NCBI RefSeq assembly: GCF_034718895.1
Contig: NZ_JAYERP010000001.1
Coordinates: forward strand, 1,488,001 to 1,552,000
Reading direction: 5' to 3'
DNA length: 64,000 nucleotides
DNA from: Paenibacillus phoenicis
GTDB taxonomy: Bacteria; Bacillota; Bacilli; Paenibacillales; Paenibacillaceae
Below the pieces are notes generated by a model. It was not told the origin of the DNA and searched no databases. It saw nothing but the letters and a program-made list of their open reading frames with translations. The translations under genes and the position numbers were made by a program. Numbering within the stretch: the first letter of the stretch is position 1; every line of letters starts with the position of its first letter. This document shows positions 16,497-24,411 of this stretch, piece after piece.

Positions 16497-17420
16497 TTAG
16501 CCCCGCCCGGGTGCAAGCGCGCGCAGCGCCAGCATGACCGCGCCGTAGGCTGCGTCATGCTTGGGCAGCGTGCAGGTGAGCCTAGGGAAGCGCTCGTTCA
16601 GCGCTTCCCTGACGCCCGCCTGCACGTGCGCGCTGCGGAGCAGCACGCTCCCGGCCAGCGCCAGCTCGCCCTCCTCCAGGGCGAGCCGGCTGGCCACGGG
16701 AGCGGCCATCTCCGCCAAAGCGATCGCGCTGCGCCGCGCGATCGCCAGCGCCGTGCTGTCGCCAAGCTCGCAGGCTGGCGACAGCAGCGGGGCCAGTGCG
16801 GCAATGTCCTTCTTGTTCGTGTCCTTGCTGTACACGAATCCGATAAGCTGCCGCACCGAATCGATCTCCAGCTGCGCATAGACCAGCTCCGTGATCGCCG
16901 TGGGGCCGCTTCGTCCGTCCGCCGCCCGGACGACCGCGCTCAGCAGCTCGCGGCCAATGGAATAGCCGCTGCCTTCGTCATCGATCAGGTGGCCGCAGCC
17001 CCCAGTTCGATGCGTTTCCCCGCGAGCGTTCCGCCCGAAGCAGATCGACCCGGTGCCGGCGATCAGGATCAGGCCGTGCGAGCGGTCTAATGCGCCGCAC
17101 AAGGCGGTTTCGTGATCGCCAACCAGGTCGAGCCCGCCGCGGTAACTGCCGGATCGGATCAGCGACGTCAGCCGCTCCGCAGCAACAGGGTTGCTAATCC
17201 CCGCCGCTCCGAGGCACATCTGCACGCAATGTTCTAGCCCTCCGCAAACCTCCGCTACGATCCGCAGCAGATGATCTAGCGTTTGTTCCACCGATCCGGC
17301 ATCCTGACCGTTGAGATTAAGCGGACCGACGGCGAACGAGCGAACAACATTCCCCGTCTCATCCGCCACCGTCGCTTTCGTTTTGGTACCGCCGCCGTCG
17401 ATGCCAACGACATATCTCAC
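16497..17420 (-). CDS. murK: BadF/BadG-family amino-sugar kinase (MurK/NagK-like)
   Basis: The 307-residue ASKHA-fold kinase opens with the phosphate-binding GIDGGGTKTKATVADE, followed by LCLGAAGISNP, LVGDHETALCGAL, LIAGTGSICFGRNARG and GGCGHLIDDEGSGYSIG. These are the motifs of BadF-type N-acetylglucosamine kinases; the clostridial member MurK phosphorylates both MurNAc and GlcNAc at O6. In this locus it would supply MurNAc-6-phosphate to MurQ. GTG start with GGGAGG ten bases upstream. Last gene of the operon, 79 bases after namZ. The name murK rests on context. Confidence 0.8.
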   Translation of the reverse strand: MRYVVGIDGGGTKTKATVADETGNVVRSFAVGPLNLNGQDAGSVEQTLDHLLRIVAEVCGGLEHCVQMCLGAAGISNPVAAERLTSLIRSGSYRGGLDLVGDHETALCGALDRSHGLILIAGTGSICFGRNARGETHRTGGCGHLIDDEGSGYSIGRELLSAVVRAADGRSGPTAITELVYAQLEIDSVRQLIGFVYSKDTNKKDIAALAPLLSPACELGDSTALAIARRSAIALAEMAAPVASRLALEEGELALAGSVLLRSAHVQAGVREALNERFPRLTCTLPKHDAAYGAVMLALRALAPGRG

Positions 17421-17499
17421 CCTAATATCGCCTCCCTTGTCTGCTGCTAATCAATCCGATGAACAACGTCTAAACCTCCGATTTAGCCGCCGATCCCCC

Positions 17500-18687
17500 T
17501 CAGGCATAGAGATGATATTGCTGCTTCATCTCGGCAAACGCCTTGCTTTCTTCCCGAAATTGCTCCAGCATCTCCGGAAGCGGCAAGGTCCCTTCGCGAA
17601 GGAGCTTGTCACCGCTCAGCATATCGATGAACGACAAGCGGTTCTCCTTCATCGGCGGCAGGAAAGCAAACGCCTCATAGTTTCGACGAATCGTATCCAG
17701 TAGGATATATCCGGTCTCGACCGCTTGCAGCGCCCGAGGATCGGTCACATATAACTGGACGCCGCCGCAGAGCTCATCCTCGTGTTTGGACGTCGTTGGC
17801 TTAAAATACACCGGTCGGAACAACACGCCCGGCAAACGCTTCGCATTCATTTCCACCGCCAGTTTCTCCGGTTCAATATAAGGCGCGCCAATCATTTCAA
17901 ACGGGAAGGTCGTGCCGCGCCCTTCCGATAGATTTGTCCCTTCAAACAAGCAGGTGCCCCCATACAATAAGGCGGTCTCGAACCGAGGTATATTCAGCGA
18001 CGGGTGTACCCAGATCCGGCCGGTTTCCGGATAGAGCATGCTCCGGTTCCACCCCCGGCATGGGATCACATGCAGTTCGGCGTTCCAGCCCATTTGCTCG
18101 TTGACCATGCGGGCCACTTCCCCGGCAGTTAAGCCGTACCGCACGCAAAGCGGGTAGTTGCCGACAAAAGACTCAAACCCCGGCTTGAGCACATTGCCTT
18201 CCACCGTGACGCCATCCAGCGGATTTACCCGATCCAGCACAATAAAAGATTTGCCCGCTGCAGCACAATCCTCCAGCGCGTAAAGCAAGGTATAAATGTA
18301 AGTATAGTACCGTATGCCCACATCCTGAATATCATAGACGACCGCATCAACTTCCTCTAGCATCTCTGGTGTCAGCCGCTTGGAATCCTTCCGGTAAAGG
18401 CTATGTACCGGCACCCCCGTGATCGGATCGATATAGCTGTCTACCAGAGCACCGGCTGCCTGATCGCCGCGAACGCCATGCTCGGGCGAGAACAATGCCG
18501 TCAAATGAAACTCGTCATGCAGCACCTGAATCGTAGACACAAAGTCCGAGGTGAGGCCGGTCGGCGCTGTGATCAACCCAAGCCGATGGCCTTGCAGCAG
18601 CTTGGCATATTCCGAAAGCCGATCAATCCCGTTTTCAACCATGATGATGCCATCCTCTCTCATGAATTGACGTTGGCCAACTGTCAT
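17500..18687 (-). CDS. namZ: NamZ-family (DUF1343) exo-beta-N-acetylmuramidase, no signal peptide
   Basis: The 395-residue protein matches the DUF1343 family, whose B. subtilis member NamZ removes single MurNAc residues from non-reducing ends. Visible motifs are LITAPTGLTSDF, TALFSPEHGVRGDQAAG, YDIQDVGIRYYTYIYTL, DRVNPLDG and EGTNLSEGRGTTFPFEMIGA. The B. subtilis protein is secreted, but this one has a charged N-terminus with no hydrophobic segment, so it should act in the cytoplasm on imported saccharides. The ATG at 18687 overlaps the anmK stop (ATGA); an in-frame ATG at 18642 with GAGAGG upstream is an alternative. Confidence 0.88.
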   Translation of the reverse strand: MTVGQRQFMREDGIIMVENGIDRLSEYAKLLQGHRLGLITAPTGLTSDFVSTIQVLHDEFHLTALFSPEHGVRGDQAAGALVDSYIDPITGVPVHSLYRKDSKRLTPEMLEEVDAVVYDIQDVGIRYYTYIYTLLYALEDCAAAGKSFIVLDRVNPLDGVTVEGNVLKPGFESFVGNYPLCVRYGLTAGEVARMVNEQMGWNAELHVIPCRGWNRSMLYPETGRIWVHPSLNIPRFETALLYGGTCLFEGTNLSEGRGTTFPFEMIGAPYIEPEKLAVEMNAKRLPGVLFRPVYFKPTTSKHEDELCGGVQLYVTDPRALQAVETGYILLDTIRRNYEAFAFLPPMKENRLSFIDMLSGDKLLREGTLPLPEMLEQFREESKAFAEMKQQYHLYA

Positions 18688-19904
18688 TCCCGCTCCGGAG
18701 GCGAATAACTGATCTTCCCCATCACCACAGGATGAGCCGCCCCGGTTACCCGCGGGAGATTGTTTGGCACCCCGTCCAGCGTGCAGCCGGCTAATAACGC
18801 AAACGCCACCGCCTCTTTGGCGTCGCTGTGAAACCCCAGATCCTCTTGAGTCATCACGGCAACCCCCATCGCATTCATCTCGTCCTGCAGCTTGCTCATC
18901 AGCACGGGATTATAGCTCCCGCCTCCCCCAACGATCAACACATCGGCCGCATGCTGGGCCCGGACAAACCGGCGATACCCTTCGCCGATCGTCCACGCCG
19001 TAAGCCGGGTGACGGTAGCCACCAAATCCTCTGCCGAAAGGCCATACCGAGCCTGATCCTCCAGCAGGCGATCCATGTAGGAAGCACTAAAAAGCTCTCG
19101 ACCGGTTGACTTCGGAATCGGCTGCTGGTAATAGGGCTCGCGCTTTAATTCTTCAAGCAATCCAGCATGCACTTGGCCGCGCCGGGCCAGACTTCCGCCG
19201 ACATCCATCGTTGCCGCTCCTTTCGTAAGCCGCGTCACCACCCCGTCGATCAACACGTTCCCGGGCCCCGTATCAAACGCATACACCTCATCGGGCCGGC
19301 AGTTTTGGGGTAGAACGGTCATATTGCCGATCCCCCCGATATTTTGCAGCAGCAGCGTCCGCTTCTCCTCCCGGTACAGCAAATATTCCGTATACGGCAC
19401 AAGCGGAGCCCCTTGACCTCCCACCGCCATATCAGCGACGCGAAAATCGGAGACGCAAGGGATTCCCGTCCGGGCCGCGATCACAGCCCCTTCCCCGATT
19501 TGTACGGTATACCGTAAATCAAGGCCGTCCTCGCTACCCGCGTCCGGCGCATGATAAATGGTTTGGCCGTGGGAGCCGATCCAGGCGATATCGCCGGGGG
19601 TTAATCCCGCTTTCCGAATCACGGCCAGCGCTGCTTGGGCGAACAGCTCGCCTAGCCAAACGTTCAGACGGCTCACCCGGTCGATCGTCGCTTGCCGGGG
19701 ATCAAACATCGCAAAGATCTCTGCTCGGACCTGATCCGGATAAGACGTGTTCTCATACGCCACCAGCTGGACTTCCGGTTTTTCGCTCCCATCAAGCTCA
19801 CCGCGAATGGCCACCACGGCGGCATCGATGCCGTCGACCGAAGTTCCCGACATTAAACCAACCGCATAGCGGTAAACCGCAGAGGTTCCGTTTGGACGTT
19901 CCAT
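18684..19904 (-). CDS. anmK: Anhydro-N-acetylmuramic acid kinase AnmK
   Basis: AnmK opens the 1,6-anhydro ring and phosphorylates it to give MurNAc-6-phosphate. The 406 residues carry VGLMSGTSVDGIDAAVVAI at the N-terminus, WIGSHGQTIYHAP, NIGGIGNMTVLP, FDTGPGNVLIDG and VGGGGSYNPVLM, the whole family signature. It is slightly longer than the E. coli enzyme. ATG with GAGGTGAGGAG upstream. It sits 16 bases after a permease gene and overlaps namZ by four bases. Anhydro-MurNAc arises from lytic transglycosylases, so in a Gram-positive it points to recovery of foreign or spore/cell-wall anhydro ends. Confidence 0.93.
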   Translation of the reverse strand: MERPNGTSAVYRYAVGLMSGTSVDGIDAAVVAIRGELDGSEKPEVQLVAYENTSYPDQVRAEIFAMFDPRQATIDRVSRLNVWLGELFAQAALAVIRKAGLTPGDIAWIGSHGQTIYHAPDAGSEDGLDLRYTVQIGEGAVIAARTGIPCVSDFRVADMAVGGQGAPLVPYTEYLLYREEKRTLLLQNIGGIGNMTVLPQNCRPDEVYAFDTGPGNVLIDGVVTRLTKGAATMDVGGSLARRGQVHAGLLEELKREPYYQQPIPKSTGRELFSASYMDRLLEDQARYGLSAEDLVATVTRLTAWTIGEGYRRFVRAQHAADVLIVGGGGSYNPVLMSKLQDEMNAMGVAVMTQEDLGFHSDAKEAVAFALLAGCTLDGVPNNLPRVTGAAHPVVMGKISYSPPERE

Positions 19905-19920
19905 CTCCTCACCTCCATGT

Positions 19921-20781
19921 TCAACCCTTCACCGCTCCAACGGTGACGCCTTCCAGGAAATATTTTTGCAAGCTAAAGAACAAAACGAACATGGGCAAGG
20001 CCGAGATCGTTGCCCCCGCCATCATGGGAGCAAAATACGTGGTGTTCGCGAATCGGAAGTTTTTGAGCCCCACCTGAATCGTTTGCATGTCCATCGTGTT
20101 TGTCACAAGAAATGGCCAGAAGAACGTGTTCCAGCTATCCATAAAGGTTAAAATGGCCATGACCGCCATCACAGTTTTGGAGAGGGGGAGAACGATCTTG
20201 GTGAACATTTGAAGCTGGTTGCAACCTTCCACCTTCGCGCATTCCAAAATTTCCGTCGGAATGGAGGTCATAAACTGCTTGGCTAGGAAGATGTTGAATA
20301 CCGTGACCAGTCCCGGCATAATCAACGCACTATACGTATTTTCAATTTGAAACACGTTAACGATCAAAATGTAAAGCGGCACTTGAGTCACTTGATACGG
20401 AATCATCATCGCGCAGAGCATAATCGAAAACAGCACCGATCTGCCGCGGAAACGGATTTTGGAGAAGGCGTAACCAGCCAAGGTCGCAAAGAGGACATTA
20501 GACACCATTACGCTGGTTGCCACAATCAGCGAATTTAACAGCCAGCGGTAGGAATACTCGCTATAGTCGAAGAAAAACTTGTAGGAATCCAGCGATATTT
20601 TGCCCGGCCACAACGAATAGCTTAAGGCCCCCGCTTCCACGGGATCGCCGAAGGAGGAAATAATCATGAAGTAGATCGGAAACAGCGTCGCCAGCGCAAA
20701 AAGCAGAAGAACGATCATGAGCCCTGCGTTGCGGATTCGCCTAACGTATGGATGGCCGGTATGGGTGCTGTATAGTGCCAT
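19921..20781 (-). CDS. Sugar ABC transporter permease, MalG/LacG-like
   Basis: The 286-residue protein has six membrane segments and the EAA loop EILECAKVEGCNQLQMFTKI with LPLSK, the contact site for the ATPase. It is the second permease of a carbohydrate-uptake (CUT1) importer; the binding protein and first permease lie upstream. No ATPase gene occurs in the locus, so a shared MsmX-type ATPase coded elsewhere is expected. Inferred substrate: MurNAc-containing saccharide, from the neighbouring murQ, anmK, namZ and kinase genes. ATG with GAGGGAGG upstream. Confidence 0.9.
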   Translation of the reverse strand: MALYSTHTGHPYVRRIRNAGLMIVLLLFALATLFPIYFMIISSFGDPVEAGALSYSLWPGKISLDSYKFFFDYSEYSYRWLLNSLIVATSVMVSNVLFATLAGYAFSKIRFRGRSVLFSIMLCAMMIPYQVTQVPLYILIVNVFQIENTYSALIMPGLVTVFNIFLAKQFMTSIPTEILECAKVEGCNQLQMFTKIVLPLSKTVMAVMAILTFMDSWNTFFWPFLVTNTMDMQTIQVGLKNFRFANTTYFAPMMAGATISALPMFVLFFSLQKYFLEGVTVGAVKG

Positions 20782-20801
20782 GGTTCATCCTCCCTCCCGC
20801 G

Positions 20802-21734
20802 CTAATATTCGATGTCGCTGCCCATAAATTTGAACTGGAGCAGCGAAATGCCGGCAATAATCACCGTCAGAATCAAGGATTGTGCCGCCGCCTCTCCGAA
20901 TTCAAAATACTTGAAGGCATTGTTGAAGATCAGCAACCCCACCATCGTTGTCGCGTTGTCTGGACCGCCTCCGGTCATCAGATAGGCGTTCTGGAACACT
21001 TGGAAGGAGCCGATCACGCCGGTGACCAACAGGAACAGCGTTGTTGGCTTAAGGCACGGGATCACGATGTGCCAGAGCTTCTGGAGGAACGAAGCCCCAT
21101 CTAGCTCCGCCGCTTCGTAGTAACTATTATCAATGCCAAGCAGCGCCGCCAAATAGATGATAATGCTCGTGCCGTGACTGGACAGCCATGCCATCAACAC
21201 CAGCGAGAACATCGCCGTCGAGCTGGTGCCCAGCCAGTTCTGGTTCGTGATGCCAAACAGGCCCAGCAGCTGGTTTAAGATCCCGCTCGTCATCGGATCA
21301 AAGATCCATAGCCAGACGACCGACAAGGCCACACCGGAAGCCACCGCCGGCAAATAATAGATCGCTTTAAATGTCGTTTGCATTCCTTTACGCAGCGGAT
21401 GGATCATAATCGCGATGACAAAAGACAGGAACAAAGATACCGGAACCGTCAGAAGCGTATAAACGATCGTGTTCTTGATCGATTTCCAAAATAAGGTATC
21501 GGAGAAGGTGTTCACATAATTCTCCCCCCCGACAAACTGGGAACCCAGCGGTTTGTATTCCTGAAAACTAATGATCAAAGCACTGACAACGGGATAGGCC
21601 GTAAATACTGCATAGACGACCAGCGCCACGGCGATAAAAGCATAAGCCCAGCTAGTGTCTCCCTTGATCCGCAGCATTTTCTTCTTTGTTGGGCCTGCCG
21701 TCCGCATTTTTGCCAACTGGGCCATCGTGTCCAA
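20802..21734 (-). CDS. Sugar ABC transporter permease, MalF/LacF-like
   Basis: The 310-residue protein has a cytoplasmic N-terminus, six membrane segments, and the EAA loop YYEAAELDGASFLQKLWHIV followed by IPCLKP. LMTGGGPDNATTMVGLLIFN is the usual C-terminal half text of MalF-like CUT1 permeases. It pairs with the permease 20 bases downstream. ATG with AAAGGAG upstream. Same operon and same inferred substrate as the neighbouring importer genes. Confidence 0.9.
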   Translation of the reverse strand: MDTMAQLAKMRTAGPTKKKMLRIKGDTSWAYAFIAVALVVYAVFTAYPVVSALIISFQEYKPLGSQFVGGENYVNTFSDTLFWKSIKNTIVYTLLTVPVSLFLSFVIAIMIHPLRKGMQTTFKAIYYLPAVASGVALSVVWLWIFDPMTSGILNQLLGLFGITNQNWLGTSSTAMFSLVLMAWLSSHGTSIIIYLAALLGIDNSYYEAAELDGASFLQKLWHIVIPCLKPTTLFLLVTGVIGSFQVFQNAYLMTGGGPDNATTMVGLLIFNNAFKYFEFGEAAAQSLILTVIIAGISLLQFKFMGSDIEY

Positions 21735-21811
21735 ACTCCTTTTCGCTAGTGTAAAAAAAACGGTTCGGATAGCCGCGGTCCATCACGCACGGCTATCCGA
21801 TCCTTCATTTG

Positions 21812-23266
21812 CTAGTCGATCACAACGCCGTCTTCCCCAAACATCTTAATCGCTTCTTTTTTGACGGCTTCATACATTTCCTCCGGCGTAATCTCGTCAG
21901 CTAACAAAGCTTGCAGCTTCGGAATGATCACTTCATCCTCCAGCTTGATCGCCTGTGCACCAAGCTCTACCGGGATGTCCGGACGTGCCGGGTTGGCATG
22001 CGATAACAGGGTTTCGACCGCGGCCACGTTATCCGGGTTACGGTTCACCGTCAGGTCCTTCGCTGCTTCTCTGCCGCTCTTCGTAATGTGAGCCGCAAAC
22101 AAGTCATTGTTCGTCAACGCTGCTACTTTGCCGCTGGCCAGGAAGTAAGCCGCCTTCACGACGTTAGCCTTATGCTCGGCCGTGGGCTCCTTCTTGCCGC
22201 GGAAGGTGACATAACCGTCCACGACCGTGCTGGAGATCGGTTCTTGGCCCAGGAATGTTGGTACAGGAAGCACGATGTATTCAACCGGAATGCTGCCAGC
22301 TACCGCACTGCCGTCATTCGCCTTCAGCTTCTCGTTGTTTTGGTTCGCCGAGTTCTCGAAGGTGGCCAACCCTTTCCCGGTAATCATCGTTTGACCGGTC
22401 AGGAACATGTTCCAGCGTTTGCCGGCATCGACGGAGCTCAGCTCCTTCGGCATCGAGCCGTCATCGATCATCTGCCGGACCGCCTTCAGCACTTCCAAGT
22501 AATTTTTGCTGGTGTAAGCAAATTTCAGGTCCTTGGTGAACGCGGCTGGCATTCCGGCATTTTTGATAAGGATGTTCAGATAATCCTTGGCCGTCACCCC
22601 GGCTGTTGCGAACACGAAGCCGTACCGTTTGATCGTATCGCCTTCCTTCACGACGCCTTTTTTGATCGCTTCGCGGAACTCTTCGTACGTCCAACCGTTT
22701 TGCTGCACGCTTTTCCAATCGATTCCCGCTTCTTCAAGGAACTGCTTATTGCCGCCAAGGGCGTGAACCTCCATGTAGGCCGGGAACCCGTACAATCCAT
22801 CCGCTTTCTTCATGTATTCGAGCGGCGTCGGATCAAAATCCGCGACCATTTCCGGGGTCACTGTATCGGTGATGTCCATCAACATCCCTTGCTGCACGTA
22901 TTTGGAGATCCCATCCGATCCGATAAAGGCAATGTCTGGGGGACTGCCGGCGTTAACCTGCGTATCCAGCTTCTGCGTCATGTCCTCCCAGCTGGCCGGT
23001 TCAATCTTTAAGGTTAAATTGGGATAAAGGGCGTTGAAGTCCTTCTCGATTTCCTCAAAACGACTTTGGAAGTTGCCAGAAACCGGCGGGAGTAACGCGG
23101 TGATCGTGTCTTTGGCCTCGGCAGGCGCTTCAGCGGCGCCATTCGTGTTGTTGGGAGCGGCGGAATTGCCGCCGTTCGCGGCTTTGTTCCCCGACCCGCA
23201 TGCCGTCAATAAGCTGATCGACATGGTTAATGCCAATACGGATGCCAATACATGCATTTTTCTCAT
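21812..23266 (-). CDS. Extracellular sugar-binding lipoprotein of the salvage importer
   Basis: The 484-residue protein has a lipoprotein signal (lipobox LLTAC, Cys23), then an Asn/Ala-rich linker and a family-1 solute-binding fold: FEEIEKDFNALYPNLTLKIE, SPPDIAFIGSDGISKYVQQG, and GLYGFPAYMEVHALGGNKQ. It is somewhat longer than typical CUT1 binding proteins (about 420-450). It lies between murQ and two permease genes and should present the amino sugar to them on the outer face of the membrane. ATG with GGGGGAGG upstream. The substrate is inferred from context only. Confidence 0.88.
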   Translation of the reverse strand: MRKMHVLASVLALTMSISLLTACGSGNKAANGGNSAAPNNTNGAAEAPAEAKDTITALLPPVSGNFQSRFEEIEKDFNALYPNLTLKIEPASWEDMTQKLDTQVNAGSPPDIAFIGSDGISKYVQQGMLMDITDTVTPEMVADFDPTPLEYMKKADGLYGFPAYMEVHALGGNKQFLEEAGIDWKSVQQNGWTYEEFREAIKKGVVKEGDTIKRYGFVFATAGVTAKDYLNILIKNAGMPAAFTKDLKFAYTSKNYLEVLKAVRQMIDDGSMPKELSSVDAGKRWNMFLTGQTMITGKGLATFENSANQNNEKLKANDGSAVAGSIPVEYIVLPVPTFLGQEPISSTVVDGYVTFRGKKEPTAEHKANVVKAAYFLASGKVAALTNNDLFAAHITKSGREAAKDLTVNRNPDNVAAVETLLSHANPARPDIPVELGAQAIKLEDEVIIPKLQALLADEITPEEMYEAVKKEAIKMFGEDGVVID

Positions 23267-23296
23267 AGCAAAAAATCCTCCCCCTGGATTATCGTG

Positions 23297-24211
23297 CTAA
23301 ACCACTTTGTTTTGTGTGCGAATAGCCAGCTTGAGATTTCCGTCACACTCGCTTAATACGCGCTCGGCCTCCTTGGCCTTCATCCCCGTCTTAATCATCA
23401 GGATCGCAAGCTTGCAGTTCAGCGATGCCTCTTCCAGCACTTTCGCAGCGGTTGCGCTGTCGACGCCGGTGGCGATTTTGAGGATGCGGATGGAACGGTC
23501 ATACAACTTCTTGTTGCTAGCCTTCAAGTCCACCATCAGGTTATTGTACGTTTTCCCCAGCTTCACCATCGTGCAGGTCGTGAGCATGTTAAGCACCAGC
23601 TTCTGCGCCGTTCCCGCCTTCAGACGGGTTGAACCCATAATCGCTTCCGGCCCTACGACAGGTGAGATACAAATATCGCAGACGGCCTCCAGCTTGGATG
23701 CCTTGTTGTTGACGATGCCAATGGTCGTCGCCCCCAGCTCGGCAGCTTTCTTCAGGCTGGCGATGACGAAGCTGGCGCTGCCGCTGGCAGAAATACCGAT
23801 CACAGCATCCTTGTTCGTCACCCCAAGCCGTTCGATTAATGCGATCCCCTCCTCTTCGTTATCCTCATAACCTTCGACAGCTGCTCTTAAAGCGATGTCT
23901 CCACCAGCGATATGCCCTTGCACCAGCTCAGGATCAACGCCGAAGGTTGGTGGACATTCCGAAGCATCCAGCACCCCCAATCTACCAGAAGTTCCTGCCC
24001 CGATATAAAACATTCTCCCCCCCTGCATCAGCAGTTGGTGCAGAAGATCCACCGCCTTGGTGATCTGCGGAATTTCCGCAGCAACGGAGGCGGGCACCGT
24101 GGCATCCTCCCGATTCAGCAGACGCAGCATTTCTTCGGTCGAGCATTCATCAATCCTTAGCGTGTTCTGGTTGATAGCCTCCGTCGTCAGACCTGCATAA
24201 TATTCTTCCAT
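23297..24211 (-). CDS. murQ: N-acetylmuramic acid 6-phosphate etherase MurQ
   Basis: MurQ cleaves the lactyl ether of MurNAc-6-phosphate, giving GlcNAc-6-phosphate and D-lactate. The 304 residues show FYIGAGTSGRLGVLDASECP, PPTFGVDPELVQGHIAGGD, AVEGYEDNEEEG with the catalytic Glu region, and the SIS-domain text GISASGSASFVIASLKKA. Length and motifs match the E. coli enzyme. First gene of the minus-strand operon, behind its own promoter, with GAGGAG upstream of the ATG. MurR would be its likely regulator. Confidence 0.96.
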   Translation of the reverse strand: MEEYYAGLTTEAINQNTLRIDECSTEEMLRLLNREDATVPASVAAEIPQITKAVDLLHQLLMQGGRMFYIGAGTSGRLGVLDASECPPTFGVDPELVQGHIAGGDIALRAAVEGYEDNEEEGIALIERLGVTNKDAVIGISASGSASFVIASLKKAAELGATTIGIVNNKASKLEAVCDICISPVVGPEAIMGSTRLKAGTAQKLVLNMLTTCTMVKLGKTYNNLMVDLKASNKKLYDRSIRILKIATGVDSATAAKVLEEASLNCKLAILMIKTGMKAKEAERVLSECDGNLKLAIRTQNKVV

Positions 24212-24268
24212 GGCGTCTTCATTCTCCTCACTGATGATCTGGTTTGATCCACCCTTTACTTGAGTCTT

Positions 24269-24298
24269 AGTTTACGGTGGTAAACTTTACCCCGTCAA
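24269..24298 (-). promoter_or_regulatory. murQ operon promoter with overlapping dyads (candidate MurR operator)
   Basis: On the minus strand TTGACG (plus 24293-24298) and TAAACT (plus 24269-24274) are 18 bases apart. Between and over them lie two nested dyads, given on the plus strand: GGTAAA-C-TTTACC (24279-24291) and GTTTAC-N4-GTAAAC (24270-24285). Their position inside the promoter suits repression by the adjacent RpiR-type regulator, which is inference. Confidence 0.65.
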
Positions 24299-24359
24299 TA
24301 GTTTTTGAAATAAAATTTTACTATGTAATATATTTTTGATTTTTTACTCCTTTTTTCAA

Positions 24360-24399
24360 CAAAAAAAGACATTGGATCGTCAGGATCCCATGTCTCGTG
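24360..24399 (-). terminator. Terminator after the murR-like gene
   Basis: On the minus strand AGACATGGGATCC pairs with GATCCAATGTCT and is followed by seven T. It separates the regulator from the murQ operon, so the two have separate promoters. Confidence 0.83.
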
Positions 24400-24411
24400 G
24401 AGTTGATACTC

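Noticed and set aside
22088..23011. 307-codon open frame antisense to the salvage binding protein
   Set aside because: Shadow of a clear lipoprotein gene; no start signal or motif.
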